DNA from: an uncultured Rikenellaceae bacterium
GTDB taxonomy: Bacteria; Bacteroidota; Bacteroidia; Bacteroidales; Rikenellaceae
NCBI GenBank assembly: GCA_904501625.1
Contig: CAJGBR010000036.1
Coordinates: 1 to 16,018 of the forward strand
DNA length: 16,018 nucleotides
Reading direction: 5' to 3'
Under the pieces are notes generated by a model, which was given only the letters and a program-made list of their open reading frames with translations, did not search any database and was not told the DNA's origin. Numbering within the stretch: the first letter of the stretch is position 1; every line of letters starts with the position of its first letter. Shown in pieces: positions 7,566 to 13,692 of the stretch. Position numbers and translations under genes: made by a program.

Positions 7566-7700
7566 ATGATGATAATCGCTAGATACAAAGACCAACGAAC
7601 ATTCTTCGACTATATCAAGTTGTCATCTGTTGAGATCGCCGACAAGGTTATGGAGAAACTTTGCCAGAGTGAGGATGACGGAAACGTGGGATTATTCTAA
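7566..7700 (+). CDS. Short open frame, unrecognised (44 codons)
   Basis: ATGATGATAATC... to TAA gives a 44-residue product (MMIIARYKDQRTFFDYIKL..., ending DDGNVGLF). Amino-acid composition is protein-like (charged and amphipathic around YIKLSSVEIADKVMEKL), unlike the surrounding AT-rich sequence. I do not recognise it. It may be a small gene, or the tail of a larger gene whose front was lost. It starts 74 nt after the AAA+ stop, in the same orientation, so co-transcription is possible. No ribosome-binding site is evident. Confidence 0.3.
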   Translation: MMIIARYKDQRTFFDYIKLSSVEIADKVMEKLCQSEDDGNVGLF

Positions 7701-7784
7701 AAATAGTGTATAATCGAAAAATTATCACTAAATGACGTTTAAAGTGGAATAAATTTACTGCTTTTGTTACGAATAGATGCAATT

Positions 7785-7969
7785 ATGGAAGATGTAAATC
7801 GCATAAATGTACTTTGAGTAGAGAAAAAACGTGCCAATAAATGGTTGGCAGAGAGTTGGGTGTAAACCTATCAACTGCTTCAAAATGGTGTACCAACTCT
7901 TCTCAACCAGATTTTAACAATTTGCTTGAGGTTGATATAAAAGAGTTAATTGTTAGAGCGTGTAAATAA
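7785..7969 (+). pseudogene. Broken XRE-family helix-turn-helix regulator
   Basis: Not one open frame, but reading across two lesions gives a recognisable small Cro/C1-type regulator. From the ATG at 7785: MEDVNRINVL, a TGA stop (7815-7817), then VEKKRANKWLAE. At about 7853-7856 the frame must shift by one, consistent with loss of one base in a Gln codon. It continues as LGVNLSTASKWCTNSSQPDF, then NNLLEVDIKELIVRACK and TAA (7967-7969). The segment ANKWLAE-x-LGVNLSTASKWC is a helix-turn-helix, and SSQPDFNNLLEV is the usual following helix. Six or seven residues normally lie between LLEV and DIKELI, so a small in-frame deletion is likely too. About 62 codons remain, against about 65-70 in intact relatives. 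Regulators of this sort often accompany restriction, toxin-antitoxin or mobile modules; what this one controlled is unknown. Confidence 0.72.
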
Positions 7970-8216
7970 TAAATGGAGTTGAGGGCGAATTTGCTGACGT
8001 AGCTGCTGCTATGCAAATAGATAACAAAACCGAAACAATCCCTCCATATATATATGGTAACACTGGCAAAAGTAATCAGCAAGAACCTGCTTGACATCAT
8101 TTGCCAACCTTCGTCAGCCCAAGAGTTCACGTCTCCGCATAGGGGTAATGGTAAAAAGATGTTCATCTGCGATGAGTACGAAAGTGCCATCGCAACTCTT
8201 TTTTTATTCAAAATAA
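7970..8216 (+). other. Coding-like but interrupted sequence, origin unknown
   Basis: All three plus frames are interrupted, yet two have protein-like runs: FADVAAAMQIDNKTETIPPY (about 7992-8051, continuing to a stop near 8096) and QPSSAQEFTSPHRGNGKK (about 8102-8158). An ATG frame from 8054 runs to 8284, but its last third is low-complexity hydrophobic sequence read from AT-rich DNA. The change of the better frame part-way suggests one frameshifted remnant. I could not assign it to a family and do not claim a gene. Confidence 0.25.
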
Positions 8217-8307
8217 TTGATGTGTTTTTCGGGACATTAATGGTGGAAATAATGTGTGTACAATGCTTCTGGGTTGTATTTTGATGAGTTTTTTTAAAAA
8301 AATATAT

Positions 8308-8563
8308 TACCTTTGTATTGTAATTTCAGGTGTATTGGAGGTTATTTACAAATCATTAAATCAAGATTGTTTTTGAATAATTGTTGTAAGTTGTGTGATT
8401 GTCAGTCGATTACAAGTTGTGAGTAACTTCTGGATATCGTGAATATTACTGTGTTGATGTGTATTTTCTTTGTTTATAGCATATAGTAAATAGAGAAGAT
8501 TTTGTGGCGTTTAAGGCACTCCAATGCCATTATGTAAATCTAAAAACCTAAAAATTATTAAAA
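8308..8563 (+). promoter_or_regulatory. Promoter box and long AT-rich leader of the 990-residue outer-membrane gene
   Basis: TACCTTTG at 8308-8315 is an exact -7 box; the nearest TTTG upstream (8280-8283) is 24 nt away, longer than the usual 19-21. If used, it gives a 5' leader of about 245 nt before the ATG at 8564, far longer than other leaders in the window. The leader has no long reading frame. Weak hairpins include TGGCGTT/AATGCCA (8505-8511 with 8523-8529). It matches no riboswitch I recognise. The last 12 nt before the ATG are A-rich with no Shine-Dalgarno sequence. Confidence 0.45.
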
Positions 8564-11536
8564 ATGAGAAAAAATTTACTATTAATTGCTATTTGTGTTG
8601 CAATAACGTCGTTGTCATTGCAAATAGGTTTTGCTCAAAACGTGACGCAGGAAGCAAACAAATCGCAAGAACATCGGATAAATAATGATTCATTAAAAAC
8701 AAAAAATATTGATAGACACTCTGTTATATATACTGGAGTTGTGCTTGATTCTGCAACAAGAGAACCTATTGAACGTGCAGTGGTTTATTTGATGGGTGTG
8801 TCAAATCGAACGAAAGATCTCATTACAAAATCTACCGTTACAAATGCCAAGGGGCAATTCGAAATTTTAGTGCCAGGGGATTCAAAATTGGAGATCTCCT
8901 GCTTAGGATATAAATTATATTCGAGAAGATTGTTGCCACCATCCAAAAATATATACTCTTCCAAGTATGACGCTGCAGGAGAGAAAGTTAAATCGGAGGT
9001 TGCTTTAGGTAGAATCTTTTTGGCTCCGGACTTATATAATGCCGATGAGGTTGTGGTTAGGGCTCGTATCAATATGTATAAACAAAATGGTGATACGACT
9101 AGGGTATTCCCGAAATTGGCCAAAACAATGGAAGGTGATGCCTTGATTGAAGTCTTGAGACAGATTCCTGGATTCAGGGTTGAAGATGATGGATCAATCT
9201 ACGAGAATGGTCGCAGAATTGAACGCACCTATGTAAATAACACATTGCTCTTTGGTCAAGATCCAAAGACTGCATTTATGAAACTTACAGCTCAAAGTGC
9301 ACTCGCAATCGATACGTATGAAGAAGAGGTCGAAGAGACTGAGGCTGCACTTGAAAACCGCCCGAAAGAGGATAGAACTCGTCGTGTGGCAAACGTCACA
9401 ACGACACGCAAAATCGACAGTTACGTAACTATGGAGATGACTGCCAATGGCGGTTTTGATAAGGATCGAGATATTGATGGCTCGCGTAACAAGAGATATG
9501 GTCTGGACGGTGAGGTCGGAATTTATAAGGTCGGAAAACAATTAACGATAAAAGGAGGACACAATAATCTAGTTGCACGTCCGATGAGTTGGAATGAGAA
9601 TGAAATATTCACTATGAGTGGAAATCCTAAATATACAAAGTTTGATGTTAAGGGCTTTTTAAATTTACAAGACTCGGTGTATAATGAGAAATTGAAGAGA
9701 AAAATAGTTAATATAAAAGGTCTGATCAATTCATCTTATACTTATGATAATACACGTAATTTAAACAAATCGCGTTCTACATCAGTATATTTCCCATCGA
9801 TAAACTTTGATTCTCAGATTGTTGAAAATATAAATGAGTCTAAATCAAAGAATCAAAGACATAGCGGATATTTCAGTTACTCGAATTATAAAACGTTTCC
9901 TATGACAATCAGCATTACTCCAAACTACTCAAAAAGTATCAGTTTGTCGAGTTCTCAGAATGCTACAACAACCGATGGGGTGCTATTGTCGAAAACCAAC
10001 AATAAAAATCAAAATGAATCGAAACGATATGGATTATCGGGTGATTTGAGATTTCATAGAGATATCTATAAAAAATCAAAAATTGAGTTTGATGCCCCGA
10101 CTACATCACTTAGTATGAGTGTTAATGGACGTGTGATGTACAATAAAAATGAAGGAGATGGACTTAAAAATTATGAACTGACTGATGTCAAAGGAACAAA
10201 TCTGACTGTTCTGAATATTGAGTCAGATTCGCCATCAACGAATGTCTCTTTGTCTGGAACGTTGACATATACACGTTCTAGAATGTTTCAAGAAAAAAAT
10301 AAAAGTGGTTATAATAAGACATCAAGATTTTCGATTGGACTTGGTGTCGAAGGAGGTTATGTTAAGGATAAAGAGTATTCAATTGCATTCAATCAAGCAA
10401 CAGGTGAAGTCGATAATGCCTATTCAGGCGATTATGTCCGCAATAACAAAACTGCAAAAATCGGCTTGAATATGACAAAAGAATGGAAATCTGGTGTCTC
10501 GTTTCAGATGTCAACAGATTTAGAACGAACAAACGTTAAAAGTGATGAAACATTGCCTGATAAATCGTATGTCAATAAGAACTTCAATAAGTTGGTCACA
10601 AGATTTTCATTGAAGTATAATTCGTTCGGTCTCTCATTCTCGACAAGAGATAATATCCCTTATGTTGGCCAATTGTCGAATATATTGGATTATGACAATC
10701 CGATGTCACTCTCGGCAGGAAATCCAAATCTTGAGAGTGGGAAAGTATATGATTTTAGCTTGAGATTCTCTAATCGTTCGTTTGTCAAACGTCGTAAAGT
10801 TACGCTTTCGTCAGATATGAGCTTTTCAATAGTTACAGATCCTATTACAATGATTCGTCGCTACTTTAAAGAGAGTTCAATTCTGCCTGAGTATGGCAAT
10901 TATGAAGTTGTCGCAGGTGCAACACTCAGTACGCCGATGAATGTCGGAAGTCATATCTCGGCATCAGGTTCGGTGACGGCTGATTATCTGTTACAGAACA
11001 TCAACACTTCGTTAAAATTTAATGCCTACGGTAGTTATAGCAATCCATTCTCAAGTATTGATAATGAGTTGCTCCGCAATAAAAATATGAGTGCACGTAT
11101 GACATTTGAGATTCTCAGTACGCCGACTCGTAAAATTCGCATAAATGTCAAAAATTCTACAACATTCTCGTGGCAGAAAAATGATAAGTATCAAGACCGT
11201 TCGCGTACGAACGATATGACTGTAGGTTTGAGATTAGATTTCTTGACTCGATTGACCTTTACACCATCGTACACAAATAGTTTCCAGAAGGCCTATACGA
11301 CGGGACAGACAATCGAACGAAATGCTCTGAATCTTTCGTTGGGTACAAGAATTTTTAGAAAACGTAATGGTCTGTTGTCAATTAATGCGTATAATATTTT
11401 CAATGATACTTCAGGTTATTATCTCACTACTACCGATCAGTTAGTGTCAGAATCTTGGAGTCAAAAGTTTGCACGCTTCTATTCGATATCGTTTCAATAC
11501 AAATTCAACTCGCTTGATCATTCAAAAAACAAATAG
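8564..11536 (+). CDS. Outer-membrane beta-barrel protein with carboxypeptidase-regulatory-like domain
   Basis: 990-residue outer-membrane protein of the TonB-receptor-like class (CarboxypepD_reg plus OMP_b-brl_3 architecture). Residues 1-24 are a signal peptide (MRKNLLLIAICVAITSL..., ending GFA before QN). A carboxypeptidase-regulatory-like beta sandwich spans about 50-130 (YTGVVLDSATREPIERAVVYL, then NAKGQFEILVPG and LEISCLGYKLYSRRL). A plug-like region follows at 165-260: GDTTRVFPKLAKTMEGDALI, EVLRQIPGFRVEDDGSIYENG. The rest is alternating Ser/Asn-rich barrel sequence, with NPMSLSAGNPNLESG near 715-730. The barrel ends YSISFQYKF and then adds a polar tail (NSLDHSKNK), odd because such proteins usually end on an aromatic residue. 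No SusD partner is adjacent, so glycan import is not supported. Its closest match in the window is the partial gene at 13693. Confidence 0.88.
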   Translation: MRKNLLLIAICVAITSLSLQIGFAQNVTQEANKSQEHRINNDSLKTKNIDRHSVIYTGVVLDSATREPIERAVVYLMGVSNRTKDLITKSTVTNAKGQFEILVPGDSKLEISCLGYKLYSRRLLPPSKNIYSSKYDAAGEKVKSEVALGRIFLAPDLYNADEVVVRARINMYKQNGDTTRVFPKLAKTMEGDALIEVLRQIPGFRVEDDGSIYENGRRIERTYVNNTLLFGQDPKTAFMKLTAQSALAIDTYEEEVEETEAALENRPKEDRTRRVANVTTTRKIDSYVTMEMTANGGFDKDRDIDGSRNKRYGLDGEVGIYKVGKQLTIKGGHNNLVARPMSWNENEIFTMSGNPKYTKFDVKGFLNLQDSVYNEKLKRKIVNIKGLINSSYTYDNTRNLNKSRSTSVYFPSINFDSQIVENINESKSKNQRHSGYFSYSNYKTFPMTISITPNYSKSISLSSSQNATTTDGVLLSKTNNKNQNESKRYGLSGDLRFHRDIYKKSKIEFDAPTTSLSMSVNGRVMYNKNEGDGLKNYELTDVKGTNLTVLNIESDSPSTNVSLSGTLTYTRSRMFQEKNKSGYNKTSRFSIGLGVEGGYVKDKEYSIAFNQATGEVDNAYSGDYVRNNKTAKIGLNMTKEWKSGVSFQMSTDLERTNVKSDETLPDKSYVNKNFNKLVTRFSLKYNSFGLSFSTRDNIPYVGQLSNILDYDNPMSLSAGNPNLESGKVYDFSLRFSNRSFVKRRKVTLSSDMSFSIVTDPITMIRRYFKESSILPEYGNYEVVAGATLSTPMNVGSHISASGSVTADYLLQNINTSLKFNAYGSYSNPFSSIDNELLRNKNMSARMTFEILSTPTRKIRINVKNSTTFSWQKNDKYQDRSRTNDMTVGLRLDFLTRLTFTPSYTNSFQKAYTTGQTIERNALNLSLGTRIFRKRNGLLSINAYNIFNDTSGYYLTTTDQLVSESWSQKFARFYSISFQYKFNSLDHSKNK

Positions 11537-11558
11537 TTGATTTGAATTAATCAAATAC

Positions 11559-11600
11559 AAATCAGGGTGTCAGTTAAGTCATTGACACCCTGATTTATTT
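11559..11600 (+). terminator. Hairpin terminator after the 990-residue outer-membrane gene
   Basis: A perfect 14-bp stem (AAATCAGGGTGTCA at 11559-11572 with TGACACCCTGATTT at 11583-11596) closes a 10-nt loop and runs into TTATTTTGG. It begins 23 nt after the stop codon. It may also work for minus-strand transcripts from the tRNA-Arg side. Confidence 0.82.
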
Positions 11601-11657
11601 TGGTTTATGGGTTGTTTGTCGGAATGAAAATTGAAGTGTGGTTGACCGGAAAAATAT

Positions 11658-11690
11658 AAAAAAGCAAGGAGTTCGAAAGAACTCCTTGCT
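11658..11690 (-). terminator. Intrinsic terminator of tRNA-Arg
   Basis: A perfect 12-bp stem (11663-11674 with 11679-11690) around a 4-nt loop. Read on the minus strand it is followed by TTTTTTATATTTTT. It begins 6 nt past the 3' end of the tRNA. Confidence 0.87.
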
Positions 11691-11695
11691 TGCTG

Positions 11696-11769
11696 TGATC
11701 CGGAAGGGATTCGAACCCCTGGCCGTCAGATTAGAAATCTGATGCTCTATCCAGCTGAGCTACCGGACC
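11696..11769 (-). tRNA. tRNA-Arg (anticodon UCU)
   Basis: 74-nt cloverleaf on the minus strand. The acceptor stem GGTCCGG pairs with CCGGATC, with discriminator A. The D stem is GCTC/GAGC. The anticodon stem TCAGA/TCTGA encloses TTTCTAA, giving TCT at 34-36, which reads AGA/AGG codons. The T arm is AGGGG-TTCGAAT-CCCTT. The CCA end is not encoded. It is a single-gene unit with its own promoter and terminator, lying between two plus-strand genes. Confidence 0.97.
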
Positions 11770-11806
11770 AACCCCTTTTAAAATTTTTCGCTATGAAAAC
11801 GCAGTG

Positions 11807-11837
11807 CAAAGATAGTACTTAATTTCATCTTTTCAAA
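11807..11837 (-). promoter_or_regulatory. Promoter of tRNA-Arg
   Basis: On the minus strand, TTTG (11837-11834) and TATCTTTG (11814-11807) match the -33 and -7 boxes with 19 nt between. The mature tRNA starts 37 nt past the -7 box, so a precursor leader of about 30 nt would be removed. Confidence 0.75.
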
Positions 11838-11943
11838 TTTTAAGTGAATTTTTATTTAAATTTTATAAACTTTTACACATTTAGTTCTTAGTGTATCATA
11901 TAATATTGTCTGAAAATGCTTCTTTTATTTAGTCTGTTTTTTG

Positions 11944-11951
11944 TAACTTTG
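11944..11951 (+). promoter_or_regulatory. Promoter -7 box for the TPR/radical SAM operon
   Basis: TAACTTTG matches TAnnTTTG exactly and ends 15 nt before the ATG at 11967. No convincing -33 TTTG lies 19-21 nt upstream. The box lies inside the hydrophobic upstream extension of the reading frame, which supports the later start codon. Confidence 0.55.
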
Positions 11952-11966
11952 GCGAAAATTATTTCT

Positions 11967-12608
11967 ATGAATAAACCTGAATTAATACCAAATCCTGATG
12001 GAACCTGGACTCTGGATTATCCGATACGACCATTGAGACCTTCGGCTGTAGCTGAGACTGAACGTGTAGAATCTTTGGCTCGAAGTGCTCTGAAACGTTG
12101 TCCCTGGGATTTCGGAGCCTCGTCAATGTTGTCTGATCTGCTAGCAGAGAGAGAAGAGGTGGAAGAGGCTTGCCAAGTCAGATTTGATGCTCTGCAGCGA
12201 GCTTTAGAGTTGATTAATGACGAAGATATTGTGGTAGATTGGAATGATAGACAATGCCGAAATATGATAGAACTGATGGGCCAATCTGCAGTTGATCATT
12301 TTTGGATTCAGGATTTTGAGATGTGTGCTGCTATTTGTGAGACTACACTTGAAGCCGATCCCGAAGACCATACAGGACTTGTACCATATATGTTGTATTC
12401 GTATGTGCTGATCGAAGATTGGGAATCGTTTGATGAACGTTTGATGGATCTTGATCCGAGATCGATACACTATGAGTTGCTTGAGTCAATTCGCGATTTT
12501 GACAATGGAGTTAAAACTGAGGTCAGAATTGATGCGGCAACAAGACAATTTATCGAGCCTGTGTGTCAACAAATTCCTGAGTGGAGCAATCTTTTGCAAG
12601 TAAAATAA
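11967..12608 (+). CDS. TPR-like helical repeat protein
   Basis: 213-residue cytoplasmic protein, acidic and largely helical. After an N-terminal NPDGTWTLDYPIRPLRPS segment, paired helices resemble degenerate tetratricopeptide repeats: about 45-85 (SLARSALKRCPWDFGASSML, SDLLAEREEVEEACQVRF), then 115-165 (FWIQDFEMCAAICETTLEAD, PEDHTGLVPYMLYSYVLIED) ending in WESFDERLMDLDP. Such repeats usually bind other proteins. I do not recognise a named family. The frame is open back to an ATG at 11916, which would add a hydrophobic, signal-like stretch, but the promoter box at 11944-11951 lies within it and the protein otherwise looks cytoplasmic, so I start at 11967. The stop is 2 nt before the ATG of the radical SAM gene, so the two are translated from one transcript. 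Confidence 0.72.
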   Translation: MNKPELIPNPDGTWTLDYPIRPLRPSAVAETERVESLARSALKRCPWDFGASSMLSDLLAEREEVEEACQVRFDALQRALELINDEDIVVDWNDRQCRNMIELMGQSAVDHFWIQDFEMCAAICETTLEADPEDHTGLVPYMLYSYVLIEDWESFDERLMDLDPRSIHYELLESIRDFDNGVKTEVRIDAATRQFIEPVCQQIPEWSNLLQVK

Positions 12609-12610
12609 TA

Positions 12611-13558
12611 ATGACAAAAATTTATCCTTGGGGAGATACTCGCCGATATAATAGCTATTCGCGTTATTTTAGAGAAATCTTTGGCGAACGAATTCAAAAA
12701 GTCGCAGTAAACGGAGGCTTTACCTGTCCGAATCGAGATGGTTCGATATCGAGGGGAGGCTGTTCGTTTTGCAATAGTGCGGCATTTTCTCCCTCATATT
12801 GTACAGTCGAAAAATCAATAGCACAGCAGATCGCCGAAGGAGTTGAGTTTCATCGCAGGCGTTACTCGAAAGCCAATAAATATCTGGCATATTTTCAGAC
12901 TCATTCAAATACGTATGCTCCTCTTGAACGCTTACGGCAGTTGTATGAGGAGGCTCTGAGTTGTGAGGGAATCGTTGGTCTTGTTATCGGAACACGTCCT
13001 GATTGTGTAGATGAAGAAAAACTCGATTACATTTCAACTCTTGCTCGCAAATGTTACGTCTCAGTGGAATATGGCATCGAGTCGTGTTATAACCAAACCT
13101 TGTCGAAAATAAATCGCGGACACGATTTCGAGTGTGCCAGACGTGCAGTCGAAATGACTCATAGTCGCGGGATACACACAGGTGCCCATTTTATAATCGG
13201 ACTGCCTGGTGAAACAGAACAGATGTTGGTTGATCAAGTCGAGGTGATAAATTCGCTGTCACTTGATAGTATAAAATTCCATCAGTTACAAATATTTTCG
13301 GGTACCATTATGGAGAAAGAATTTGAGACAAATCCCGAACGATTTCATTTCCCGTCAATGGAGGAATACATCGAATTGTTCTCGAAAATATTAGTTCGTC
13401 TCAGACCCGATATCGTAGTGGAACGATTTGCAGGTGAAGCACCTCCTCGTTACCATCGAGCTGGCTGTCAATGGGGTCTCGTGCGTAATGAACGTCTTTG
13501 GCAATACCTCGAGCAGAGATTGGAACGTGATGATCTGTGGCAAGGGTGCAAGTTGTGA
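12611..13558 (+). CDS. TIGR01212-family radical SAM protein (YhcC-like)
   Basis: 315-residue radical S-adenosylmethionine protein of the YhcC/TIGR01212 family. The iron-sulfur cluster motif is C-x11-C-x2-C: the first Cys in GGFTCPNRDGSISRGG, the other two in CSFCN, at about residues 39-54. The PNRDG-x4-GGC stretch is the family signature. Further marks are YFQTHSNTYAPLERL, the GLVIGTRPDCVDEEKLD segment, YVSVEYGIES, GAHFIIGLPGETE and IKFHQLQIFSGT. Length fits the family (about 300-320 residues). It would bind a 4Fe-4S cluster and SAM and generate a 5'-deoxyadenosyl radical; the substrate of YhcC proteins is, to my knowledge, not settled. I start at the ATG 2 nt after the TPR gene's stop; a GTG at 12581 would overlap that gene and add ten residues with no family match. 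No terminator hairpin is seen downstream. Confidence 0.92.
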   Translation: MTKIYPWGDTRRYNSYSRYFREIFGERIQKVAVNGGFTCPNRDGSISRGGCSFCNSAAFSPSYCTVEKSIAQQIAEGVEFHRRRYSKANKYLAYFQTHSNTYAPLERLRQLYEEALSCEGIVGLVIGTRPDCVDEEKLDYISTLARKCYVSVEYGIESCYNQTLSKINRGHDFECARRAVEMTHSRGIHTGAHFIIGLPGETEQMLVDQVEVINSLSLDSIKFHQLQIFSGTIMEKEFETNPERFHFPSMEEYIELFSKILVRLRPDIVVERFAGEAPPRYHRAGCQWGLVRNERLWQYLEQRLERDDLWQGCKL

Positions 13559-13638
13559 TTTAAATGATATGAATACGAGTTTATCTACTAAAATTGAGAG
13601 TTTGTCTAAAATATTCTTCAATTAGTATTATTTAAATA

Positions 13639-13646
13639 TATATTTG
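13639..13646 (+). promoter_or_regulatory. Promoter -7 box for the second outer-membrane barrel gene
   Basis: TATATTTG matches TAnnTTTG and lies 46 nt ahead of the ATG at 13693. No good -33 TTTG is seen at 19-21 nt. The 134-bp gap after the radical SAM gene and this box suggest separate transcription. Confidence 0.45.
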
Positions 13647-13692
13647 TGCTTGAAAAATAGTGTGAAATGATTTAAATAAAAAATACATCACA

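Larger units (their letters stand above)
7492..8563. other. 1.07-kb gene-poor stretch with gene remnants
   Basis: Between the AAA+ ATPase and the next outer-membrane gene no intact conserved gene is visible on either strand. It holds a 44-codon open frame (7566-7700), a broken XRE regulator (7785-7969), about 250 bp of coding-like but stop-interrupted sequence (7970-8216), and then an AT-rich leader starting at a promoter box at 8308. I recognised no transposase, integrase or terminal repeat. Accumulated lesions in a short space suggest an eroded accessory segment; that is inference. Confidence 0.55.

Noticed and set aside
7903..8211. 102-codon minus-strand open frame
   Set aside because: Partly antisense to the readable XRE remnant, no family likeness, and hydrophobic runs typical of AT-rich noise.
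8054..8284. 76-codon plus-strand frame as a gene
   Set aside because: Its end is low-complexity hydrophobic sequence and it has no start signal. Kept only as part of the unassigned interrupted stretch.
11916..11966. Upstream start giving the TPR protein a signal-like N-terminus
   Set aside because: The promoter -7 box at 11944-11951 lies inside this extension, so the normal transcript would not contain it.
12581..12610. GTG start for the radical SAM gene
   Set aside because: It would overlap the TPR gene, and the ten extra residues do not fit the family; the ATG at 12611 does.
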